Both the position numbers and the translations under genes were made by a program. The notes under the pieces were generated by a model that did not search any database, was not told the origin of the DNA, and saw only the letters and a program-made list of their open reading frames with translations. Below are positions 11,384 to 21,890 of a stretch of 64,000 nt of DNA, in pieces (the first letter of the stretch is position 1; each line of letters begins with the position of its first letter). Source of the DNA: Isoetes taiwanensis (Eukaryota; Streptophyta; Lycopodiopsida; Isoetales; Isoetaceae); the NCBI GenBank assembly GCA_021234155.1, contig JAJEKV010000022.1, positions 2,044,728 to 2,108,727 of the forward strand, read 5' to 3'.

Positions 11384-11755
11384 CTAACGAATATGTCGTG
11401 GAGTCTCATGTGCTAGAAGATAAATCTCACATGCATCGTCATGGCCCAAATCTAAGGAGTAAAAGACCAAAAGCTTTTGCTGAAATGAAGGATTGACATA
11501 CCCATCCTTTGCATTCGTCGAATGCCAGTCACCATGGGTCTCAAAGATACAATCTGGCACATTGAAAGCAGCAGCAGTGATAGCAACTCCATGCCTACCA
11601 GAACGGGTTTCAAACAAGGATGGATATTTGCCTATAGATGCAAGACATAATTTAGTGCACAAAGTAGAGTAGAAAATAAGCTTATAGCAAACTAACGTGC
11701 CATATGGAGAAACCAAACACCACGAAAAAGGTGACCACCAAGAGGGCCATCCCAA
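11384..11755 (-). pseudogene. Tyrosine recombinase fragment (DIRS-type)
   Basis: The frame reads KYPSLFETRSGRHGVAITAA, then FNVPDCIFETHGDWHS and GYVNPSFQQKL. This matches the C-terminal catalytic block of tyrosine recombinases carried by DIRS-type retrotransposons, whose pattern is PSLFxxHSLRRG, then GVP, then GDWxS, then a Tyr nucleophile followed by a short tail. The catalytic HxxR appears with its His replaced (RSGR); the Arg, the GDW and the Tyr (in GYV) remain. No reverse transcriptase of DIRS type was found nearby, so this is an isolated, presumably inactive remnant. The call rests on motif order recalled from the family, not on an alignment. Confidence 0.65.
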
Positions 11756-12760
11756 CTAGAAAAATTACCTAAGATGATAAGATGCTCTAGAAGACTTAGC
11801 AGGCAATAGCTACCACATAAACATCCAATTGATACCCAAGATCCAATGGCACAACATCAGGAAGACGATATTGTCTCTAAGTGGTCTACATCTTAAATGT
11901 TCAACTTGAAACAAAAAGCATGTTCCGTTCTCAACTTTCTAGTCCAGCTTCTAATTCCAACAACAAATTGTTAAATTGTTGCAGTTGTGAAACGTTTTTC
12001 CATAAGCAATATATGGGTCATCAATAATAGTAAATACGGATGAAGCCAAATAAGCCACATGTGTTCATATGTACATGTGTGTTGGTTACTGAACTTCAAA
12101 GATTTCCAATTGACAAACCATTGCTGTTGCCCATGCATTATCAAGCTGCCTCTACAAAGTAGCACTTAGTCAAAAGTAGCACTTACCAAGCTGCCTTTGC
12201 AAAGTGGCACCTAGTTGCTTTTTTACCTGTAGGTATTATGAATGTCTTCATAATTGTTGCCATCCTATATTAGGAATATGCCACCAATAAATAAGCATTG
12301 CCCAGCAATGCTGGACATCGTTTTTAGTAACTATATAAAATCTGTGCGCAATGCAAATGCTAGCACAATGGCCAAGTGTTGCCTTTGTGGATGACTTCCT
12401 TTAACGATATTCCCTTTTTTTTTTTAATTAATTATTAGTTATGTTAAGGATTCAAGTGAGCATAAAATTTATAAGTTACAAACACGGTTTTGGAGCATAC
12501 ATTTATGTGTTCCCTATTTTAGTTCTAGGGGTTTTTCAATCATGTGGTTTGGGTTGATTGATTCTGGGCATATTCTGGGTTTCGAAGGCCTAGATATAGT
12601 GCATGTGTTGTAGGATAATGTATCAGTTTTCTATCATATGGTAAATGCATGTTGGCATAAGACGAAAAGCTATCTGGAGATGAGATGTTAGAGGTTTTTG
12701 AGTTGAAAATAGCAGGCTTAAATTAAGACTTTCATAAATTAGCTTATAGATAATTGGTAG
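11756..12760. other. Intergenic left flank of the tandem array
   Basis: No gene is recognised. A T-run of 14 at 12414-12427 and partial duplications around AAGTAGCACTTA (12157-12190) are the only structures seen. The array begins at 12761, where sequence shared with the other units starts (CTAGTTGAATCC). Confidence 0.6.
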
Positions 12761-13089
12761 CTAGTTGAATCCATACTACGTATGGCAATTTGTTAAGGTG
12801 TGGAGGTGTTCCAGTTAATTTATTTCTATTTAGGAAATATACTGCAATGCATAATAAATATAAAGGAATTTGCATAATAGCCATAGAAGTAATTGGATGC
12901 AAACCTTACATTGGGAAGCTTTTGTGAACTTTACAATTGAACTTGATGAGGAACAATTCCTCTAGTATATTACTGTCCTTAATAAATTAATGTTAGGAAA
13001 TCCTTATATCCTTATTTGACAATAAAATCTTCCTCAAGGTTCTTATTTGACACCTAGTGTTAAATAATTGATAAGTTTTATAGAGCATT

Positions 13090-14976
13090 TTACGCTAAAA
13101 GCGGCTCACAGATCAATGTGAGGCTAGCTGCAGTCTTGGTGGTTTTTTTGTAGGAGTATGACAATGCAAGGGGCAAATAAATGAGGAGGTTAATAGCAGA
13201 GACAAGGACCAAGACCCAGTAGTAATAGTCAAGATGGCCCTTGTTAATATCATTCTGCAGCCATGTAGGATTCACTTTGTCAATCATGGACACAATTGCA
13301 CTACTCAGGAAAGAACCAAAACCATTAGTTACTAAAAAGGCCATACTGACTCCAAGGCTTTGCATGCTGTCAGGAGTCTGTTCATCAAAAAACTCCATGA
13401 GTGCAGGACAAGAGACACTCTGAAGTAATCCATACAACCCATACTGTGGCACCAACCAGAATATACTCAACTTTCCACTCACTCTTTTCCTTTTCATTTC
13501 CACCACTGCTGCAACCATCATGTCTAACATACACAACACAAACCCAATGCCTATCCTTTGTAGCAGGCTGAAGCCTCTTTCATTTTTTGTGTGCCTTCTC
13601 AGAAATGGCACCACCCATTTGTCATAAATTGGTAGAAATATGATACCTGTTATGGAAGCAAATAAGGACATGGAAGCTGAGGGTATACTAAAGTTTCCCA
13701 TACGTCTTTCCATGTAACTGCCTTGAGTTACAAAAAATGTTCCAACCTGTGAAGAGACTATTCCTAACCAGAGCACGACTATCCAAATGGGGATTACTCT
13801 CAGCACCAATTTTACTTCTTCAACTTGAGTCAAGGTGCAACAAGGCTCCTTTCTGTCTTCTTGTTTCAGAGCTGCCCTGTCAAGAAATCTGCAACAGAAT
13901 TCAGAAAAGGATGAACCAGTTAGGGGACATTTTCTTGGAAGAAACAGCTGCAACAAAATAAAGTAGGGCAACAGAGATGGAGAAACCTGAATTGGTCTGT
14001 GTGAGGGAGTTGCCTGTTGCTATAGGTAACATCATTTTTCTCATAGAAATCATCTGTAGTTTCCATCTTGCGCCTTTTGAAAGCGGTAATGAGAACATGA
14101 GCAATCTGAGGTAATGGACTTCCTTGACTTTTCTATATCTGTAATGCTTTGTCATGGCGAAGAACATGCACATGGAAACTATTAGAAGCAACATGCAAAT
14201 CCTCATAGCCCAACCCCAGCTTAGTCTGTCTTCAACATACACAAGAGCAGTCATAGACACAATCCCTCCTAAACTAAAGCACCAGGAAGTATAGTTGAAG
14301 AAGGAGGCCATACCCCTCTTTTCCATCACATCCTCTTCATCAAATTGGTCAGCTCCAAAAGATACAATACATGATATCACACTTCCACAGCCAACGGCAA
14401 CCGAATATAATGCAAGAAAAAAAATGCCCATCTGGAGTGAGCTTGCCTGAGTGCAGGCTCCATTCTGGCATGGAAAGGGTCTGAGAGATTCGACAGAAAC
14501 AGAGATGGTTAACAACATCATGCCCTGCAATATGCAAAAGATTCATCCAAGTCTACCCTGGAAAATTTGGCATAGTAAATGCACAAAGGATTTCATGGCA
14601 CTTACCAAGAACAAAACCCCCGAAGTAAGAGAGATGGTCCTGTAGCGACCCAAATATGTATCAGAAATGAAAGCACCCACCAGGCCCATGATGGATAAAA
14701 CGCCTTGTAAATTGTTGACATCACGGGCAGATACAGCAGTTCTTCTATGCAATACCGTGGTCATGTAAGTGATAATGTTGCCGTATATGGCAGATAAAAT
14801 CAAAGCATATATTGCGGTGTATGCTGCAAATCATAAAATCAATCTATATCAGTAAAATTTAACAGAATGAGTATTTCGATTTGAGCTTCACCAAGCATTG
14901 GCCAGCATGATTTCCAGCTTCCTATTTTGCGTTTATCAGCTATTCTATCGCTTCCATGTTGAACCAGATTGTACAT
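13090..14976 (-). pseudogene. NPF/PTR family transporter, copy 1, one apparent frameshift
   Basis: Exons on the minus strand: 14976-14892, 14823-14606, 14524-13987 and 13888-13090, with short GT-AG introns and matching phases. The family moves nitrate, peptides, hormones or glucosinolates across membranes with 12 helices. Visible landmarks: GSWKSCW before helix 1, GAFISDTYLGRYRTI after helix 2, FGADQFDEEDVMEKR, FFNYTSWC, FRFLDRAA split by intron 3, VEEVKLVLRVIPIW, TQGSYMERRMG, LVPQYGLYGLLQSVS and the C-terminal PLALSYSYKK. Relative to copy 4, one T is missing from a T-run in exon 3 (about 14127-14130), shifting the frame in the central loop, and exon 1 lacks 12 nt. The frameshift is in a homopolymer, so a sequencing error is possible. 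Confidence 0.9.
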
Positions 14977-15596
14977 TTTCCTCAAGAGGAACTTTGCAAC
15001 GAACCACTTTTGGTCCGACGAAAAATTGGGGCTTTTGTTTGTTTAAGCTTTCCTATTCGACCAACTTTTTACTTTTTTAGTTTGACGTACTAGGTAAAGA
15101 AAATAGAAGGGTCGGCCAATTTTTCTGGCGTGTATTTCTGTTGTGCCACGTAGGATCCTCCTACATTGCTGAATAGAAGTTGGCTCATCGATTCCGCTCA
15201 AGAACAGAGGTAGGAACCGGTAAGATCACATGTATAAAACCGGTTTACCATGTAGGGTTTTGCTTACGCTCTTGAATAGAATGCTCTGTTTTCGAAACAA
15301 TATGCTCTATTTCCTTGGTTTTGCGGGTTTAGATTCTTTTTTTTGCAATAAGACCGATTCAAATAAAAAACGACTTAAACTAAGATTCACAGGTTTATCA
15401 AAGCCCCTTACCAAGAATCCACAAAACCCGAGCTTACGCCATCACCTCTGCTTTCAATTGGAAACCGCAACATTCATTGGATCTCGTGCCCAAAGTGGCG
15501 TCGGCTTTTTGTTTGAGTCACGTAGCTTGTCTAATCTTGCCAAAAACCTCAAAAACTGCCGGTTATATATCAAAGGCCTCCCCAACTTCTATTTTG

Positions 15597-15714
15597 TAGG
15601 GGAATGGCCTTTGCTCTGCCATTCCGGCACGGCCGGGAGACCCTCTCCCAGCTGCCGCCGGTCGCGGGGCCCCTCCCGCTATGCCGGAATGACATCGCAA
15701 AAGCCATTCCCCTA
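15597..15714. repeat. Fold-back repeat (MITE-like), copy 1
   Basis: TAGGGGAATGGC and GCCATTCCCCTA form the outer inverted ends, and an inner pair (GCCATTCCGGC / GCCGGAAT) nests inside around a GC-rich centre with GGGAG...CTCCC. The 118-bp structure is GC-rich in an AT-rich setting and occurs at the same place in all four units. It looks like an old MITE carried along in the array; no target duplication is clear. Confidence 0.7.
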
Positions 15715-17859
15715 TACAATATAGAAATAGGGTCGCATATTTATCCGGGGCTTAATGTGGTGTCGACCGTGTCATTCCCCAATAACACGGAATGGAAGTT
15801 GGGTCTACCAATTTCGTGTTGTTACATTCTCCCGGTTTCCTTTGTTAATTTTAGTGTTTGTTTGTCTTTATTTCAACAACGTTTTTAACTCAAACTTTAA
15901 ACTCAGTTTTTAAACTCAAACTCAGTTTTTTAACTCAAACTTTAAAAACAATGTTTAAATTGAAACGCACTTATTTAAGAAGTGCGTTTGAAAGATTCAT
16001 TCTGAAAATTTACAAAACTCTAAAATGCCCTTAAAAATGACACATTCAGTATCTTAGGTCAAAATATTTACAAAAGTGCTCATGAAAACAACCATTTTAG
16101 GAAGCCTTAACGTTACGGAGCAAAACAAAAATAAAAATATTCCATTTTAGGGGCAAATTCATGTGAAGAAATTAGATGCTTGCACCTTGTCCCTGAAAAC
16201 GTTTGTGTTTGGCTTTACCGCAATTTTTTTATTTCACGACCAACCAATTTGGCTAAACTCATAGTTGACCTACAAACTATCTAATGTCTAACCATTGAAT
16301 CATTTGTTCAACCATTAAATCATAATATTTGGAAAAAAAAAACAATTCCTAAATGCGTTAGAATAGTAAAACCATGTATTATATGCCTTCATGAATTAAA
16401 GTCATGAAAACATTTGATAGGTAACACAAATGCATTCAAAGCGGGCTTGCATGTAAACCGATATGTCTTATGCTTAGAAAGAACGTTTAGTGCATTACGG
16501 ATATTCCATATCTTTACTTATTTCTGACTAATATTTAAAGGTAGCCAAATGTACCTTTAACTATTGACTAAAATTTATAAACAGATTACAACCAGAGTTC
16601 ATATATGTTCATTGCTCATACGAGTCTTTTCTGCTCAGTAATATGGTCAAGGGCACATTTAATTTTTGCCCAAACACAAACGTAATAATTCTATTACCAG
16701 GGCACATTTAATTTTTGCTCAACACACAAACTTAATAATTCCATTACCAGGAGAAAGCTTGTGTACAATGCTATTATAAGATGAAATATTGCTGAACTTG
16801 AATAATGTGTACCTTCTACTTGCAATTTCATTTACTGTTGAAACTACTGGAAAATGATTTTCTACAAACAGCATGAATGCTGAAGTTACAAGAAAAATCG
16901 TTTACTACCAACTGTCTTGCACCTGCATTTAGCTTGTGTTAAAGGCAAGCATGTTCTGGACTATTCTGTATTTTATAATGATCTACTAGACATGAATTAC
17001 AGATTTTAAAATAGACCATAATCATGGATTATGGCTCTTAAATAGACATGATTAGAGATCTTAAAAAGGCTAAGTCATGCTGCATCTTATTTCCATAATC
17101 AAGGTCCATTAGAAATGAGAGAAGTTGGACTACATGCATCTGAATGCAAACACTTTGCCATGCTGCTTTGACTCATGCACATTAAGAGGCAGAAGAGGCA
17201 AAACATTATGCGAACAACTAATAAGACAATAGATCCTTCTGGAAAGGATGCCATATTAATTTCCACATTCCATTAGCCAGTGTCATCTTTAGCAAAAGAA
17301 GGCGCTGCAAAGTCCCTAAAGCATTCATCATAACTTCTTGTGAATAAGCTAGCTTGCACAGTCTTGTCTCAGGGAGTCTAGTATCTGCCATGGATTTGGA
17401 CCTGCACTATTTCCAACTAGTCTGTGAATCGTGAGAAAAATTGTTCTGAATGCATGCCGTTTTGAAACAAATACCAAGTGATTTGATGTGGATAAATCCA
17501 CCAAATTGTGGCAAATTTCCAATCTCCCATCTGTCTAATCCGTCCAACAAGCTTTATATTTCTTGAAACTCAACAAGTATTTGTCCAATGACAGAGTACA
17601 AACCAACGAAATGATTCAACAGTGTAAAAAAGCAAAGCGAGGCGTGTATCATCTAAAACTTGAGAGTACTTTTATGATTTGGAAACTCTCTATGATCTGG
17701 AACTTGAAAAATTTCTATTTTGTAGCGCACCAAGTGGGATATCTGATGTGATTTATGACCTGGAGTATTCTGTAGTGCACCAAGTGGGATATCTGCTGTG
17801 AAAACACATTCAAAACCATCAAAAGCTATTCGACCATGTCTGCTATGATTCAGACCATG

Positions 17860-18140
17860 CCTTAAAGCACCTGATTCAGCCTGGATTCGACCTGGATAAT
17901 GGATTCGACCTAGAGTAAACCTGATTCAGCCTGAATTTGACCTGCAAGGATTCAAAACCTGTGTGATTTGACTTGGAAGGTTTCGACCTGGAAGGATTCG
18001 ACCTGTGTGAAAACATGATTGAAAACCCATTCGACTTAGATCAAAACCCATTCGACATGTGTAAGAACACTTTTTGCATTCGACACGTGAAAACCCATTA
18101 AGCCCTATGAAAACCCATTCGACCTGTGAAAAACTAGACA
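17860..18140 (+). repeat. Degenerate short repeat with NPFD-type coding potential, copy 1
   Basis: Variants of GATTCGACCTG and of AAAACCCATTCGAC alternate about a dozen times. Translated on the plus strand, the second motif gives NPFD. Stops interrupt the frame in this copy. The longest open version (26778-26981 in unit 2) contains three or four NPFD blocks. Whether any of it is translated is unknown. Confidence 0.6.
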
Positions 18141-18295
18141 AAGAAGCTGGCCAGAATAACAAAGTAAAGCCCTAAAAAAAATCACTAGGAAACAAACCTG
18201 TTGCATCATTAAGAAACTCTTGCCGCACCAACAAACACCTAGATCGTTAGATAATTACAACCCTAAATTTTTTCTCACACCAAGTTTTCCTAGCT

Positions 18296-18760
18296 CCGGT
18301 ATAAATTTATACCGTCAAAAGCATCTGCCATGTTTTAGCCAGGCGAAATCATGTTATATCCAGGCGAAATCATGTTATATCCATGGATTGTCAAGTTATA
18401 ACCATAATAAAAGTTCCAGATACTAGAATTTTCTTGTATTATAATGTATGATGTTTTTCATGAGAGCTCGTAGTATAAATGTACAACGTGACTTCCTTTA
18501 TAAAAAATTTCGGTATAAATTTGTACTGCTCCCGACATTTTCATGTGGGAAGATTGTATAAACTTATACCGCTTGAGCTCACTGGCGGTATAAATTTATA
18601 CCACTCGAGTTCACTGGCAGTACAAATTTATACCGCTTGAGCTCACTGGCGGTATAAATTTATACCGGCCGAGCTCACGTTGTATAAATTTATGCCGTTT
18701 GGTGCAATGCCTCCTGAGCTTCCCTTTGGTATAAATTTATACCGTTTGGAAAAATTAAAA
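18296..18760. repeat. Array of palindromic GGTATAAATTTATACC sites, copy 1
   Basis: The perfect 16-bp palindrome GGTATAAATTTATACC or close variants recur about eight times. In the dense part (18560-18690) they alternate with GAGCTCACTGGCG-type spacers at about 40-bp intervals. The array is present in all four units at the same position. It could be a tandem repeat built on an AT-rich palindrome, or a cluster of binding sites; the spacing is too regular for chance. Confidence 0.75.
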
Positions 18761-19133
18761 CCTACGAACAAGTTGCATGGGTTGGGTAGACACGAATAGC
18801 TCTGGATGGTCAGACAATAACATGCATCATGAACTAGCCGCAAAGTGTAACTTTGTTTAAAATGTCAAATCTACTACATTTTGTACAATTATGTTCAAAA
18901 ATTTGTAGTGATTTCAAAAACTCTGAATGCACTTTTTGTCGCTCTAGTGCACTTAATGTTTTTTTTCAATGTCTACTTTTTTTTAGTTTCTGAAATTGCT
19001 ACAATTTTTCATACCAAACTAGGGGGCTAAAAAGGGGTATCAAACAATTTTGCATGGAAGCTAAGTTGAATTAACCCCTCAAAAATCGCTCAAATTATAT
19101 ACGCCCGAATTGGGTTAGGGTCCCAAGAAAGAA

Positions 19134-19215
19134 TGGAAACCTCCCCAACTTTCGGCTAAAGCCTGGGGAGGTTTCCAATCTTGCTAACCTGGGGAGGTTT
19201 CCATAAAATCCCCAA
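19134..19215. repeat. Inverted repeat with GGAAACCTCCCC ends, copy 1
   Basis: GGAAACCTCCCC is followed 16 nt later by GGGGAGGTTTCC, and a third GGGGAGGTTTCC lies about 30 bp further. The same motif pair occurs in units 2 to 4 and, outside the array, at 56843-56892, also followed by ATAAAAT. This suggests a dispersed repeat end or a small MITE. Confidence 0.55.
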
Positions 19216-19259
19216 AAAATTTACGACGGCAGCTATTCATAATAACCCAAATTTAGTCT

Positions 19260-19454
19260 ATGGCCATCATTTCGAGAATATCTTTTGGCGCTCATTTACG
19301 CTTTCGTGGATATGGCGATTCGGTGGGGGCCATCGTGGCCTTCGTCATAGCCAGAAGTGTTGGATCTTCAAGCTGGGTTGCAGCGTACTCCAAAATTTCT
19401 GTCTCAGAATCTAGTTATTCCGTCCGTCTTTGGAGCTTATTTCTGGCATTCAAG
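19260..19454 (+). pseudogene. Exon-like block A of an unknown gene, copy 1
   Basis: An ATG-started frame reads through GAIVAFVIARSVGSSSWVAA and SVSESSYSVRLWSLFLAFK and meets a splice-donor-like GTAACA at 19455. A second open block follows after a GCAATGCAG acceptor-like site (about 19527). The same arrangement is conserved in all units. The hydrophobic stretch suggests a membrane segment. I do not recognise the family. Copies differ by small indels, including a G-run, so the true frame is uncertain. Confidence 0.4.
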
Positions 19455-20119
19455 GTAACAATATAAATGTCCTTATCACTTGCTCTATTCTTCTTGAATC
19501 CCCATTTGTTTGATCATGCAATGCAGGAGTCAGCTATGGCGGCCGCAAAGATGCTCAAGATGTGCAGCTATTTCTTCGTATCTTGCTCCAGCTTGGAAAT
19601 GGAGCTGTATGGCATTGCAGATTCCATGTTATATTATAGCGTTAATAGTGGGCCAAACCAAAATGGGCCCAAAACGAGCTTTCTGGCAACACAAAATCGG
19701 CGGCTTCGCGCCCGGTCGATTGCGGTGATTACACATGGCGCAATCCTCTCTCGCCATAGCCTTTCCGGTGGAAGCTTTCTAATCATCCATCGCTTAGGTT
19801 TCTTTAGGAATTTCTCCTAAGAAAGATCTAAGCTTCTTTGCCAATCGATTTTGGCGCTGTGTGGGGTCTTCCTCTTTCTTTTTGTTTGTTGTTATGTAGT
19901 GTCGATAGGGTTTTCTTTGGTTCAAGAATTTGCCTCGCTCTGTTTGGCTTGAATTGGTAGATTTAGCAGGGAAATATGCTTGGAGACATGTGATATATCG
20001 TGCCTTGAACGTTTAGCATCTTGAGTGTGAAGTGCGCTAGAAGTTAGGAATGTTGTAAAGTAATTCTAGTATAAAGGACAATTATGCAATTGATAATAAG
20101 AAGTTTGTGGTTCATTTTG

Positions 20120-20600
20120 CAGATTTGAAGCCAGAGCGAACCATTGCTCCTAGATTCTAGTATCGGTGAAGATGTATCGAATCTGAAGTCCATTCGTGCA
20201 TTTGTTGAAGGGGAGAATATGTCTTGATACAAGGCGATAGCGATGGGAATTTGCCGGGATGACATCATGATCTTGGAGAGTTTGATAGACCACTTCCTTC
20301 TTTGTGGGTGTGGCATTGGGTGGTTCTCGTGAGTGTTTAAAATTGTTTAAAGGCATATCTTCGGAGAAGAATGCCCCGACTTAATGATAATATTTTCGTT
20401 TGCAAGTTTCTCTTAGGGCTTTTTTGCTACCATTTACGTGGTACTATGGAGCGTTTCTTTACTTCTTTTACCAATTATCAAAAAGATCCCACGAACGAAT
20501 TTGGTCGTGCGGCATGTGCAATTGCGGTAAGCCTTTGTTTGCCTTTGTTTGTCTCAAGTGTTATAGGAAGTCTTGTCTTACGCTTGCCTCTTGCATAATA
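20120..20600 (+). pseudogene. Exon-like blocks B of an unknown gene, copy 1
   Basis: After a TTTTGCAG acceptor-like site (about 20122), one frame reads EPLLLDSSI, then AFVEGENMS, then DDIMILESLIDHF in the compared copies. A second block at 20403-20590 is hydrophobic (LLPFxWYYGxFLYFFYQ) and ends near a stop in CATAATATAATAA. Both blocks recur in every unit (about 28940, 41220 and 53535). They could be exons of the same unknown gene as block A. Indels break them in each copy. Confidence 0.35.
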
Positions 20601-21890
20601 TAATAAACTAGTCAACCACATAGACTAGTTTAGTTTCTTTAGCATATGAAGATTCATTTATTGAATGAGGAAGGCAAATGTGAAAGTACGCGAGGTAAGA
20701 ATTATTGACTTTCCTTGATTGATGATATATTATCAATTTATTATAACTGCTTTCTTTGGCAACCAATTGTGGAATTTATGCTTTAAGAAGCAAACAGACG
20801 TAAAGCATGTTTTATTTTTGGCGGGGCTTTGGTATTCACACTTGGCATTCTGATTTTGGTGCATGTGCTCTTAATATGAAGCTGAAGGCCATCTGGCCAT
20901 AACTCTCAAGTTGTGCACAACTCATAGTCTTTTCATATTTGTTAAGACAACTGACACAGCCTTATTTCTGGTCTGGCTAGGCATTTACTCTTGCCATTGA
21001 TGCCTTGGTTGCGCTTCTACTCTGAAGCTGAATGTATAGTGAGTGTTGGATATAAACCCAACTTTTGGGTATAAACCCAACTTGTTAATAGTTCTATGCT
21101 CTTATGGAGCACCTGTAAAATTGTAATTTGTCAAACATTTATGGTCAATCGGAATGGTATCTATGAATCACATAAGAAGGAACTATGTTGTGGTGATGCT
21201 TCAGTAAATTCACCTAGTTTGACTGAATTAAAAAGGGGTTGACAGCAGACTTAAGAGTGAATTCGAACATCGTTACTCACTGCCTTATGCGGAAAGAGGT
21301 TTCTACATGAGAAAAAACCAAGACGGCTTTTGATGAATTTGAGAAGGCACTTCCTCTGGCTAGAAGGCTTAAAGATCCTATTGAAGAGAAAAAGTCAGCT
21401 TAGGTAATTCTCTTCTCTTTGTTGCATCTATTTGTAATCTTCATAATTCTAGCAGACATTATGATTAATCTCCTTTAGTCAAATGGTGCCTATTCTTCTT
21501 AGGTATTTCTAGATCTACAATAAGATCTATTGGATTTGAAAACTTGCCATTGCACAAGCAGCTAGTTGAATCCATACTACGTATGGCAATTTGTTAAGGT
21601 GTGGAGGTGTTCCAGTTAATTTATTTCTATTTAGGAAATATACTGCAATGCATAATAAATATAAAGGAATTTGCATAATAGCCATAGAAGTAATTGGATG
21701 CAAACCTTACATTGGGAAGCTTTTGTGAACTTTACAATTGAACTTGATGAGGAACAATTCCTCTAGTATATTACTGTCCTTAATAAATTAATGTTAGGAA
21801 ATCCTTATATCCTTATTTGACAATAAAATCTTCCTCAAGGTTCTTATTTGACACCTAGTGTTAAATAATTGATAAGTTTTATAGAGCATT

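Larger units (their letters stand above)
12761..21561. repeat. Tandem unit 1 (8.8 kb)
   Basis: First of four head-to-tail units. It starts at CTAGTTGAATCC and ends at the CACAAGCAG that abuts the next CTAGTTG. Contents in order: NPF gene (minus), fold-back repeat, AT-rich spacer with a 50-bp tandem duplication of GGGCACATTTAATTTTTG (16651 and 16700), NPFD-type repeat, palindromic array, exon-like blocks. Unit length 8801 bp. Confidence 0.92.

Noticed and set aside
13737-13961. Plus-strand frames repeated in all four units (74, 64 and 60 codons)
   Set aside because: They are antisense shadows of the NPF exons and introns; their conservation follows from the duplication.
15597-15714. GC-rich fold-back as a rho-independent-type terminator
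   Set aside because: Such terminators are not used by plant pol II; the nested inverted repeats and four-fold recurrence fit a MITE.
18296-18760. Regularly spaced palindromes as a CRISPR array
   Set aside because: Spacers are themselves repeated, the host is a plant, and no cas genes exist; this is a tandem repeat.
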